Shown one piece after another: positions 54,447-64,000 of a DNA stretch of 64,000 bases (position 1 is the stretch's first letter; the number at the start of each line of letters is the position of its first letter). The stretch spans positions 77,001-141,000 of the forward strand of contig RSEE01000033.1 in NCBI GenBank assembly GCA_003971905.1, written 5' to 3'. Below the pieces are notes generated by a model. It was not told where the DNA came from, did no database searches, and worked only from the letters and a program-made list of their open reading frames with translations. Position numbers and translations under genes: made by a program. The DNA is from Moniliella sp. 'wahieum'. Taxonomy: Eukaryota > Basidiomycota > Moniliellomycetes > Moniliellales > Moniliellaceae.

Positions 54447-54973
54447 TTAGTCCGAGTGGGCGGGGTGTAGACCAGCTGGGCGTGGGGGGACACACGCTTA
54501 ATCTGGCCCTCCTGCTCGAGGTGCTTAATGGCGCGGCGGGCGAGGGAACCGTTGATCTTCAACCGGTCAATCAGGGTGGACTGGGAGATGAACTTGAACG
54601 TAGGCACCTCCTTGATGATGCGGTCGTAGGTGGCCTTGTCCAGAACAACATTGTTCTGCGCCTTGTCCTTGACCTTGCCCTTGGACCACTTCTTTTTCTT
54701 GGCCGACTTGGTGGCCGAAGCCAGGATAGCAGACTTCTTGGGAGGCACTGGGAAGGAGAAAGAAAGCAAGAAAGAGGAATGGTCAGCTCGTGTCCCAACA
54801 TTCCCATCCAGCCCAGCAGGACATGGCATTATCAGGATCACAGCCGCCCAGGGTAGGTAGGAAGAGAAGGCACAAGGCAAGGCGCAAGCACCGCCCTGCC
54901 TTGCGCCAAGCACAATACGGTCGATGAATCCGGCACATCGCCCGTAGCGCAGTAGGTAACGAGTCAACTTACT
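54447..54973 (-). CDS. RPS25: 40S ribosomal protein S25 (eS25)
   Basis: Small-subunit ribosomal protein near the head, needed for IRES and frameshift-dependent initiation in eukaryotes. Exon 2 (from 54747) reads PPKKSAILASATKSAKKKKW, SKGKVKDKAQNNVVLDKATYD, then EVPTFKFISQSTLIDRLKI, NGSLARRAIKHLEQEGQIKR and HAQLVYT, a full-length match to fungal S25. The start codon is split by a 225-nt intron (54748-54972, GTAAGT): the A ends exon 1 and TG begins exon 2. After VYT the frame runs on into unrelated sequence, but restoring one G near 54,465 gives the usual ending YTRAHSD and a stop at 54447. As the gene is normally essential and highly expressed, this is good evidence of a base error in the sequence. 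Converges with CDC50. Confidence 0.92.
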
Positions 54974-55814
54974 TGTGACCACTCCGGGATAAGGCCTGGT
55001 GGAGAAGAGGCAGCGGGCCGAGGTTGCCAATGATCCAGTTGGGGTATCTGCGTCGGTGGCAACGCAGCACGCACAATAGGGTTGTGCATGACCGGCCTAG
55101 TCCCTCACTGCCATTAATTGCGCCACAGTTACAACGGTATTGCACCCGCATCCTAGGGTTACTGATTACCCAAGCAATGAAATGCACTTTTGCGCAGCAA
55201 GCAAATGTGCGTCTTCGTGGTTGGTTGGTCACCGGTCACGCGTCACGCGCGGTTACTTCCGACTGATATAATTTCGGCGGGCTACAACATGCTCAACGCT
55301 GGACTCTTGACTGCCTGGGGCGAATGTTCTGATCCTGTTCTCACGGGTTTGACTCTTACCTCCCTACTTGGTCGTCTTCAATGGCGTTGGTTAGGCGTTG
55401 ATGCTGGGTAGTAGGACACCATTGGTAGTTGACCTGATGGACACCTCAGATGAAGGGAGGAAGAGTCAGCTAGTCAGGTGAGGTCCTTATTTTGGCAACG
55501 TTTGGCACGTTCAGTCGTCCAAGGTGGCCATGTGTTGCAAAAACCGCGCGGCCAAATCCGTTGATGAGGAATGTCTACCTGGCGCCTAGTATGTCGAATC
55601 TTTGGTGCAATAAAATGGCAGAGTCCAACTTTTTTCCCATGTCCGAATCCTCCATCTAATCGGGTACTACTGAAGCCCTCCGTATGGCTTCGAAGCTAGT
55701 AAACCCGAAAATGCAGGAAGGAGCTTGTTCGAGCAAAGCACGGTCGAGATTACGATGCTTGATTGGACCGTCAAGGAACTAGCACGGAAAACACGCTTCT
55801 GAGAGCGTTTATAA
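54974..55814. other. RPS25 promoter and spacer to tRNA-Gly
   Basis: It begins with the short non-coding first exon of RPS25. TCACCGG/TCACGCG heptamers lie at 55229-55249. Nothing else recognised. Confidence 0.5.
55229..55249 (+). repeat. Mixed TCA heptamers (CCGG and CGCG)
   Basis: TCACCGG followed in phase by TCACGCG twice: two different palindromic cores in one array. Confidence 0.88.
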
Positions 55815-55906
55815 GCTTCAATGGGTTAGTGGTATACTACATCGTTGCCAGACAGCCTAGTACCTGTGAGACATCGATGACAGGGGTTCGATTCCCCTTT
55901 GAAGCA
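55815..55906 (+). tRNA. tRNA-Gly (GCC) with a 23-nt intron
   Basis: Acceptor GCTTCAA/TTGAAGC, discriminator A. T arm AGGGG/CCCCT with loop TTCGATT. The anticodon stem ATCG/CGAT closes on loop TTGCCAT after removing 55851-55873, giving anticodon GCC. Followed at once by a T6 terminator at 55907-55912. Confidence 0.93.
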
Positions 55907-55912
55907 TTTTTT

Positions 55913-56981
55913 GGTACATCAGCTTTGTCTCTCCGTCAACCCTCCCTACCTACCTGCGTGTTCTCCAAGTTGGACGTGCCGAGTCTAAGGGTGGCTCCCG
56001 TGTTCGAGCACGGTTGGCCCAGTCTCTCCTGATGAATAGGATCTCCGCTATTTTCTCGCTTCGCTTGTCTTTGCTCCGTAGCCAAGGGCCCGTGACAACT
56101 GACAATTCGATGCCGCAGAGGCCGTGCCGGGATATGCCTTTGACCACACACACCGCCGCAGTACTACTAGCGCGATTGCATCACCCTCGCGGGTCATCAG
56201 ACTCGAAGCCCCATCAAGGCGTCGTCAGTCGCTGCAGGCTTCGTAGTCCACCGTTATTGACTGAATCTCTCTATTTCCCAAGAGCAAGTATCGACTATCG
56301 GTCGCCCCATGGCCTAATCCGTGGAGGGATCTGGTAGGCGGAGAACGGTGAATCAGTGGAGACCATGAGACCCGAAATCCACCAAGATAACCAGGAACCC
56401 GGAACCAATAATAAGCCACTGAGCTTGGTTGATTTACGCGTTTACGGCGGGTGGCTGTATGGGCCACAGCATCCTAGACTATTGGGAACGACCTCATGCT
56501 AATACCATAGGCTTGAGGAGGCAGGATGAAAAGACAGTGTCAAATGTGGCAAGAGAGACGAACAGCGCCAGGCTGTATGAAAAGGACAAGGCCACGGACG
56601 GGACAGGGGAAAGTGGGGACCACTTTTCCTCTGGACAACCGTAGCATGAGGTCCGAGAAAATCGGGGGGAAAGAGAGGCCCAGGACACCCGTGAACGGGG
56701 GCGAAACCAGAATGACGAACCGAGAAACAAAGAATAGCGAAAACGCAGTAAAAGCGTGGAGAATCTCGTCACCAGGGCGAGAGAAGATATGATTGGAGGG
56801 CAGACATGGGTAGAATTTGAGGGGCAGACATGGGTACAATCACAGCCACGGAGCCATGTGGGTCTCAGCGCGGTAGGTCCACCGTGCTTGGTATGAACAG
56901 GGTGCAGTGAACCCGCCCAGTAGGTCCCAGAGTAAGACGCGACACAAGAGGAATCCCGGGAACGGGCGAAAGAGAATCCGC
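55913..56981. other. Gene-less stretch
   Basis: No gene or array recognised. The last part is the 3' flank of the secreted-protein gene. Confidence 0.45.
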
Positions 56982-57734
56982 TTAGACGTCGTCGGCCGAA
57001 AGAACACGGTACTTTAACGGCTTGAGCACGCCCACACTGAGGTCGGCAAGCTCCTGGAACACGCCTTTGGTCATGTCGACACTAGAAAGAATAGCGCAAC
57101 GGTTAATTCAGGAACCCAGAGTAAATAAAGAGGCAACGTACCTGTTTTGACCGCAGCCCGCACATTGGTCCACAACCTTCGCGGCGACCATTTGCCGTTG
57201 CTACAGAGGAACAAATTGAAGTCAGTAAAAAGTATGTGGGGGAAAGCAAGATCAGCAACGAGGTGGAAGCAGATACGAACTAGTCTGAAGAGAGAAACGG
57301 GTTAGCCTAACATCCTTGGACAAGGCACGAGTTCAAAGGGAGGAGTGATTGTCCACCCGTGAGACCACACGAGAGAGAGGAGGGTGAGGGGTTAGGACGT
57401 ACGGAGATGGAGCCAGCTGCCACAGGGAGGGCCGCCGGCAGGAACAGCAACAACCATGTCGCTGTCAGAGGGGGTGGGGCCGCCGCAAGCCGGGTTGTCG
57501 AGCTGAAAGAGAAGGTCAGTGAGTGTGGTGGGCAGGCAAGGGAGGGCGAAAACACACCTGACTGCCGTAGTAGTAGGTACCCTGACCGCCAGAGTACACG
57601 CGGTAACGTTTCTCAAGCGCCATTTCCGAGTGGCGGGCCTTGCGCTCGAGAGCGCGCGTCTCGCCCGAGTTGAGCAGGTTGGCAGCAGCGGCCATCGAGG
57701 CGGCGGCGAGAACGAAGACGGTAGCAAACTTCAT
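56982..57734 (-). CDS. Secreted double-psi beta-barrel (RlpA/barwin/expansin-like) protein
   Basis: Small secreted protein. ATG 57734 starts a signal peptide (MKFATVFVLAAASMAAAA), then a pro-like polar segment (RALERKARHSEMALEKRY). The DPBB domain is spread over short exons: GGQGTYYYGSQ, donor GTGTGT; LDNPACGGPTPSDSDMVVAV with PCGSWLHL, donor GTACGT; MVAAKVVDQCAGCGQN, donor GTACGT near 57,137; SVDMTKGVFQELADLSVGVL ending YRVLSADDV and TAA 56982. The G-x-G-T-Y-Y opening, A-C-G, S-D and the V-V-D-x-C-x-x-C core are those of fungal RlpA-like/barwin-related proteins, which often bind wall polysaccharides. A very short exon near 57,275-57,290 probably joins the second and third blocks but its phase is not resolved. 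No catalytic activity implied. Confidence 0.82.
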
Positions 57735-60700
57735 GGTGGCTACTAAAGAGAATGGAGGGTGGGCAAGGACGGAGTGGGCAGAGGGCAGGGACGGAGGGGG
57801 TGTTCTGGCTAGCAGAAGAGGGGAGGGGTGACAGAAAGGAGCGGGTGGTGGTGAAGAAAGACGCGACGCTGGCGGAAAACAGAGGCTGGGAGGGTGGGCT
57901 GAGGTGGGCGAGGTGCGCTCTGCTGCGCTGCGCTGGGCGGGTGGGGGGGGGTTCGTGCCAGCCTCGCCGGCGCGCTCCGGCCGAAATCGGGCGTGCAGCA
58001 GGAGGCCAGTGTGATGCGCGAGCCCCGTGCATGCTGCAAGCACAGGGCACAAGCATCATGCATCATGCATCAGCCATCAGCCATCATGCCCACCGGCACG
58101 GGCGGCTCTTGGCCTGACGCCTCGCGGCGCTGAGCACACCGGGATAAACCCGAAGGCGTACGGCCTGTGTGTGCCAGCGCTGATCTGGATCGGCGGGGTG
58201 CACCCGTCGCAGCACAGCAGCCAAAGCGCACGCTGGCCCGCTGGCTCTTGTGCGTTTCCAACGTCACGTTGGCAGCACGGGGGCAGCCACTCCCGCTGGC
58301 GATGCAAACTGAACACTCGCGGGTCTACCAGTGATTCGTGAAGATTCAGTGGAACTGCACTCCACTGCAACGTTCACCACATTCAACCAACCGAGCATCG
58401 CTCCGCATGGGGACAGCGTTGTGCCCGAGAGCGAGCGGCTCGCTGTTGTCACACACACTCGCTCCCGTCCGGGGCACCACAGGGTACCCCACGCGGCACC
58501 CCCCCGGCACCACACGTGCCACTTGGGGAGCACGCATAGTGATTGGGGTGGCTTATGTAACCCACCCGACGCGTCGAACAACACGCACCATTCCAGCAAC
58601 CATCATGCATCAATGGGCGATTGCAAGTTTCAAGGCTTCGTATTTCTTCAACTTGAACACGGCCTGCACGGCGCCCATCAGCAGCATGTGATGAATGGGG
58701 CCCGCTGCACGAGCGCCATGAGCCTCATGCGTGAGGGCATTATCGGAATCGGCCTCTCTCTGGGACAGCCGCCTTCTCGCTTTTGCTACTTCACGCGACA
58801 CACCACGCCGTCAACGTCAGTCTGGACGTATATATGTTTCCTGCTTCCGAATATGGTTCCATTACTTCCTCATGGGACACACAGTCTACGCCCGAGAAGG
58901 CTCCTGTCATCTCCCCACATGTGTACCTCTGCGTTTATACTAGGATGACCTCGCCATGATCAGCTCGCTAGAACTGATAAAGGTGTACATGTAAGCCTAC
59001 ATCGACGGCCAAAATGTACTTGTTGTTTGTTCTTTATCATTCACGCACACGATGAAGGGTGTGGCATCAAAGAGGCACAGATGCAAATGAAAGATGCCGT
59101 CAAGTGCAGCAACGGAAGGGGGCGGAAAAGTGATTGCTACAGAATGGTGGCATTGGATACGACAGCAACGAATTGTGAGTAAAAGGAAGAGAGAACAGTG
59201 AATGTATTGGGGTGCATATGGGCTAGAGAGTGATGATACAGAAGGCGTAATGGAGGGTAATAGGGAGGGGAGAAAACAAGGCCAAACAGGGATCATCACG
59301 AGGCCTGTGTTTTCTGAGGTGACAAAAACGAGTGCAAGGGTAGAGGGAATGAACTTGGCAGGTATACTATACCATACTCGTATCAACCTCGGGGCTCATT
59401 CGCCTCTTGACTTTCGCATTGAGGTCATCCTCTTCCGTCAGTTCTTCCAAAAAAATCCGGGGTGGCTTTCAACGACAATACCGTTCTCAATCCTTGTGGG
59501 CCATGGCCTAGCTTGGGGGAAACGTTGGGGGTCGTATTAGTAGCTTAATTGCTCATCTACTTCTTGATCCACCAGTTAGTGGTACTCGGGCTTAGAATTC
59601 TTGGAGCAGTGGCCGGTATTGCGTCGGATTGGATCGATGCACAACTCTCCGAGCGTGAGTCTTGCATTTACTCGCGTCATCATCAGTTGAAGGGGTAGCG
59701 CGAAAACCGATGTCGGCTAGTCTGGCGCCCACTTTGGGTCTTTGGGCGCAAGGCGCAACGTACCACGGACACTACCGAACACTACCTCCTTGCTTTAGTC
59801 TTTCTCTCCTATACCAATTCACTCTGGCCGACGAAAAAGAGGGATGAGACGTAACAACATGCGCTACAGAGGGGCGAAGAAATTTCCGAATCGCCCATTC
59901 CAATTCTTGAGCGTGTTCGCCGCCTGGCAACCTGTTCCGGAAACCACAGAATATGGGGTCGGGTGAGGAATGCCGATGTTGAGCGTCGAGACGGAAAATT
60001 ATTAAGGGCTCGGATTCGGGATCGTGTGCCAAAAGGTTGATGAGGTGACGGACTGGTGCAATTGGTCCCGCAAGACTTTAACTCCTGTTCCTGCGTCTTT
60101 ACTTCCAGTGCAAAGGACAGGTGGATGAGAGTGAGATCTGTTAAGCAAAAACCATGTTGAACACGTACCTACTTTCAGCTCCAGCAGACCGTGTTCGCGT
60201 CCTGCAAGTCTGCGCAACGGATCGTGGCTGCGTGATATGAACGGGCGCTTTCAAGGGATTGGGGGGTGGGTCGGTTTTAAAAGCGCGAGTCCCTTGCGTT
60301 GCGGAGCATGCGCACCAGATCCAGCAGTCACTAGTCATGGTGCGGTTCGTAAAGTTGTCTCCTCCCGTTTTGTAGGTTGTGATGGGACTGTGAAGAAGAT
60401 ACGGCCAGGCCGCTCTGTGCTCGCCAGTGGCTAGATACTGGTGCTGCACGAACGGCGTTCCCCCTTGAGCATATAGGTGAAACGGCGTTCTCGGACGCTG
60501 AGAGCTGAAGAGGTCTTGTTCGACTCGGGGGGGAGTGGAGGAACATATAGGCGGGGGGTTGACTTCGGGAAACTTATGACAGACTACATCGTCTGGCCCG
60601 TTGAAAGGCATGCCACGCCGGCCATTTTGGTACAGCGCTCGAAAGTGCTCCGTCCCGGACGATGCATGACCCAAAAGTCTGTATGGGAGCCATGCTTGAG

Positions 60701-61326
60701 CAGGGCGTAAGTAGTCTTCTAACTTTTGCTGCCTGCTGTCAAGCCGTCCTTTTTCACCTTTTGATCTGGGGAAAGGCTAGTGGTTGAGCTGGCCCCAGCT
60801 TCGCCTTCATCAAAAGATCGCGGGGCGTACCTGCGTTGTTTGTTTAAAACCAAAGAGAAGAGTCTCCATTCACACCACGCACTACTGGTTAATGTATATG
60901 TTCATGCTCGAGACAGGTCAGAAGCTGAAGGCACCCTATTATCGCCTTGTGTAGTAGATAGATGGACACGACCAGGTGTCTCTCTCTTATGTCTTGTTGG
61001 CATATGTTTTTTTTTTGCTCAGCGAGGGCAGACAATGAATTTGAAGGAATGATTCCTTGAGGATGTCATACTTGTGGCCGAGGACGCTACTAATGAACGA
61101 GTGAAAGCTTCGTGGACGATGAGACGCGGGCGATAAGAGATGGTGAATACTTGTGTCTTTTTGCTCAGCCGAGGTTTAGGCGTTTTTTTTGACTTGACAA
61201 CACGCGTCTGTAGGTGTTGCGCGTAAGGGTGTGTGTCAAGGGAGGCGGGATAAAGGAAAGGCCGGCAGGCCAGGCAGGCCATTCTACTGTACACCAACGT
61301 TATGAAAAGATGCCTGGGGTGCATAT
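57735..61326. other. Gene-less 3.6-kb stretch
   Basis: The five-unit heptamer array at 58056-58090 and the promoter side of the secreted-protein gene lie here. AT-richer beyond 58,900; short poly-T runs at 61,007-61,016 and 61,183-61,190. Frames of up to 205 codons show no family features. Confidence 0.5.
58056..58090 (+). repeat. Five in-phase TCA heptamers
   Basis: TCATGCA twice, TCAGCCA twice, TCATGCC, in one uninterrupted phase, about 320 bp upstream of the secreted-protein start codon. Confidence 0.92.
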
Positions 61327-61734
61327 ATGTTGACGTGTACCATGCTCAGCATGGGAGGGGAAGTGATGGCAGACCAAAAGGATGGTAGGTGGGAAGGTGG
61401 GCCCAATCTAGTATGTCATCGATACAGTCCAACACACAAACCCGAATACACGATTACATTCAGCCTATATCTGCACTCTTACGAGGACTTGCCGGGTCTA
61501 TATGAAGTTGAGATGCGTATATCGTCAAGGAACCCAACACGATATATATGCCTAAAAGTGGAGAAAAGTGGGGAAATTGATCGATCCAGAAAAGAGATAC
61601 TGCTGTCAAACATGAAAGAGAGAGAGCAGTTCATAGAAGGAAAGCTATACAAGCACGGAAAGGGCTTTCTGGCAGTGACGCCAAACAGAAAGAAGACGAT
61701 CCGTGTGGTCCATCGAAGCGTAGGTGACCGTTGA
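61327..61734 (+). CDS. Possible small orphan ORF
   Basis: A 135-codon frame from ATG 61327 with a polar, Lys/Arg/Glu-rich composition (SYEDLPGLYEVEMRISS, NMKEREQFIEGKLYKHGKG) and lower GC than neighbours. No signal peptide, membrane segment or domain is visible. It ends 144 bp before the stop codon of the converging bZIP gene, so it may be no more than 3'-flank sequence. Confidence 0.2.
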   Translation: MLTCTMLSMGGEVMADQKDGRWEGGPNLVCHRYSPTHKPEYTITFSLYLHSYEDLPGLYEVEMRISSRNPTRYICLKVEKSGEIDRSRKEILLSNMKEREQFIEGKLYKHGKGFLAVTPNRKKTIRVVHRSVGDR

Positions 61735-61877
61735 CATAACCAGAGAACAGCGCGACACGAGGCGAGGGGGAATACAATAGGCGGGGGCGAAAAAAAAATA
61801 AAAATCAGCCAAGGCCACAGATCCATCAGATCCTGCCGAGAGGGTTTCATCCACAAGCTCCCCTCTTTCCCGTCTGG

Positions 61878-63719
61878 CTAGACATGTTGGGCTTGGGTGA
61901 ATCCCGGGGGTGGGTGGGTTTCAATAAAAGGCTCCATGACGAAGACGGCGGATCTGATGCTCAGCTCCTCGACGCGAGAGACCAACGCATGACGTTCAGC
62001 TTCAAGCTGATGGATGCGGTTCAGCAAGATTTGATTGTGAGCAACCAAGTCCGCGTCTTCTCCTCTCTGGCTCGCTTCCAGTTCGGCATTGCGCGCTCGT
62101 AGACGATCCACCTCATCTTGCATGTTCTTCCATTGAGCCGCTTTGTACAGCCGGTGCCTTCGTGCGGCCAGGTGTTGCGAATGCGCTTGGCCTCGGCATC
62201 ATCCACTTTTTCATCCGACTTGTACTTCTTCCGGGACCCGCGCTGGAGCGCCAGAGCTTCGTCCTTCTGTTCCCCCCTTCCAAGCCGGGCACGTCATTCG
62301 AAGTGCCTCCTTGCCCCTCGCCTTCCTTCTGCGGGCATTGGATGCTTTGCCGTCTTGATTGGCCGACGCGGCAGAATTCGACGAGCGTTTGCGCCGAGGC
62401 GGGATGGGTGCATCCAGTTGAATCAGCTGGCTGGGATCTTGGAATCGGGCGCTTGCGACGTTCCACGACCGGGCGGGTAACAAGTCGGCGACAGTCATAG
62501 GGCGGTCAGCACCGGCCGAGGCATTGCCACTAGCCCCCTCCGAAGTGTTGTCTGGCCTTCTTGGCGGGATCGACACCGTCTCCCGAAGAAGGGTGGGAAG
62601 GCGCGATGGGGGATGCCTGCGGGCCAGTGCCGGTACCAGACTTGGAGGGAGGGTCGGGCAAAGTTTTTTCGCCGTCGATAGTTGGGACGGGCATAAATAC
62701 TGGGGGAGGCTCGCTGCTCAGGACGTTAGGAAGAGGTAGGAGCGATTGCGAGCGAGGTCCTCTTGTCCCTCAAGGACGACGTGCCATCTTCCACCGAATT
62801 GCTTGGGATATTGCCCGCGGACGTAGGCGGGACTGTAGCGCGCTCGCTCGTTATAGACTCCATGAAGGCCTGGTAGAAGATGCCGACATCAGAACCGCTT
62901 TCAACCCCCCGGGGGTGGAGCGTGACTAGCACAGGGGAAACATATGGACATACCTGGTGGATTGAGCGCCATATTATTCCAACCACTCGGGATGGAAGAG
63001 TTCCCCACCATGGAAGGGGTTGCGGAATGGTTAGTGTTCCCGGATGGATCGCTGTTGGGATGAAATGGAGTGGTCTGAGAGACCATAAAGCCCCGTTCTT
63101 CCTGTGCCATGCCTGGAACAGGCACCGATTGCCGGCGGGGAAAGGGGGTTGGTTCGGCTGATCCAAATACGTCGGTCGCGGAAGATTCGCCGCTGAATGC
63201 GGGGCGAGGGGATACCCCCCTGACGCGGGCTGACCGAGGAAGGGCGTGGATGGTGAAGAGCGGGATTGGACGTAGGTGACTGATCTGGAGGCGCGGCTCC
63301 AGAATAGGTAGCTTCACGAGCCGCATCGTCTCGGGCTGCCGAGGCGCCCGCCGGCGGCGGGGCACGCATCCCAGGGGCTTGCCCCCAGGAATATGGTTCT
63401 CGGGAAGAGCCAGGAAACATGGCTGGGAGTGGGTAGTGTTAAAGCGGAGGAAGAACGATGTGGAGAAACGAAGCGCTAGCACGCCAAGAACGAAAGGCAG
63501 GGCTTACAGTGAACTGGACTGAGGCCAAGATGCGGGTTCAGGGTGGGGCAGAACTGAATGCTGCTTTTTGGTAGGATAAGGCGCTGGAGGATCCTGTGCC
63601 AAGAGGGCAGGCTTGACTATGCCAGCTGCCTGGGATTTTGATGGGGCGCACGAATCAACGAGCTCCGATGGAGAGAGTTCTCTAGTGACAGGAGAGAGCC
63701 CGCTGGCTGAGCTGTACCT
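61878..63719 (-). CDS. GCN4/CPC1-type bZIP transcription factor (5' end not resolved)
   Basis: The C-terminal bZIP is clear: the basic region AEAKRIRNT plus AARRHRLYKAAQWK (62,130-62,190) follows the Gcn4 pattern R-N-T-x-A-A-R-x-S/H-R. The zipper follows: MQDEVDRLRARNAELEAS and NRIHQLEAERHALVSRVEEL, ending AQHV and TAG at 61878. Upstream are a linker (ADLLPARSWNVASARFQDPS) and Pro/Ser-rich exons: SGSDVGIFYQAFMESITS, QTTPFHPNSDPSGNTNHS and FPGSSREPYSWGQAPGM. The most 5' exon I can see is SPVTRELSPSELVDS (63,504-63,719), whose S/T-P and acidic content fits an activation domain. Introns: near 62,931-62,957 (GTATGT) and about 63,436-63,505 (GTAAGC). Frame slips occur near 62,172 (inside the basic region), 62,240 and 62,730. 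The start codon lies beyond 63,719, perhaps outside the window. The family's role is general amino-acid control. Confidence 0.82.
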
Positions 63720-64000
63720 GCAGAGGGTCAAAAGGACGATGCCGGCAAAAGGTTTTGAAGGGCGGAACACAAAAGTGTTTCACTGGTTTCATCACTGTGC
63801 TACTGGTATGTGCCCAGCCAAAGCGCTGCGATGGAGGCAGGTGGGCGTGGGGTGGAGGTGGGGAGGATGTACGCAGCGTAGGGGGGGGCAAACAGTGGCG
63901 GCGAGAACGCGGCGTAGCAGGGGAGGGACAAAGACGCTCCAGGGCGCAGACGCGGAAGATGGTGGTGGTGGAGAGGAGCTAGCTAGAAGCTGTGTGCCCT
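63720..64000. other. Upstream part of the bZIP gene or its leader
   Basis: An acceptor-like CTGCAG ends at 63,719 on the minus strand, so this DNA is an intron plus earlier exon or leader. Nothing further can be assigned. Confidence 0.35.

Noticed and set aside
59540-59680. Possible small structured RNA
   Set aside because: The sequence looked compact, but I could not match 5S, U-snRNA or SRP landmarks or find a Pol III terminator.
1-64000. CRISPR array, bacterial operon or phage signals
   Set aside because: The short tandem arrays have no unique spacers and the genes have spliceosomal introns, so the DNA is eukaryotic.

Overview
The window looks like nuclear DNA of a fungus, most likely a basidiomycete. 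Evidence: spliceosomal introns of about 58-110 nt, often with a CTAAC branch site; a strong preference for the donor GTACGT; tRNA genes with introns at the canonical 37/38 position; and fungal families such as a Zn(II)2Cys6 regulator, ROT1, MIM1, a GPI-anchored Ser-rich wall protein, CDC50 and a GCN4-type bZIP. The phylum is an inference. Gene density is low, about 16 protein genes and 3 tRNAs in 64 kb, and intergenic DNA carries many short-period repeats.

Layout. 2.2-6.8 kb (+): Ser/Thr kinase with an insertion in its N-lobe, followed by a 327-bp CCCTT tract. 10.7-13.0 kb (+): MFS drug/H+ antiporter. 13.8-16.4 kb (-): Zn2Cys6 transcription factor. 18.9-20.7 kb (+): decayed non-LTR retrotransposon. 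24.1-26.3 kb (+): arrestin-like protein. 26.9-28.7 kb (-): REX3-like RNA exonuclease. 30.6-31.3 kb (+): ROT1. 33.1-35.1 kb (-): protein with two copies of a SANT-like module. 37.8 kb: tRNA-Arg. 38.4-39.8 kb (-): mitochondrial acyl-CoA dehydrogenase. 40.5 kb: tRNA-Asp. 40.8-41.4 kb: second retroelement relic. 42.6-43.2 kb (-): MIM1. 44.0-44.9 kb (-): SET-domain protein. 46.6-48.2 kb (+): class I/II aminotransferase. 49.9-50.6 kb (-): GPI wall protein. 52.6-54.0 kb (+): CDC50 flippase subunit. 54.4-55.0 kb (-): RPS25. 55.8 kb: tRNA-Gly. 57.0-57.7 kb (-): secreted double-psi beta-barrel protein. 61.9-63.7+ kb (-): GCN4-like bZIP. The genes are unrelated housekeeping, transport and regulatory genes; I see no biosynthetic cluster.

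Two general points. First, most conserved genes, including essential ones such as RPS25, ROT1 and CDC50, need one or more single-base frame corrections to give their family's protein. Uncorrected sequencing indels are the simplest explanation, so CDS limits given here are spans and not clean reading frames. Second, intergenic DNA repeatedly carries in-phase arrays of 7-bp words of the form TGA+NNNN or TCA+NNNN, where the four bases are mostly a palindrome (TGCA, AGCT, TCGA, GGCC, CCGG, CGCG, TTAA, GATC). Different words sit side by side in one phase. I do not recognise this as a described repeat class and rank it as the most unusual feature of the window.
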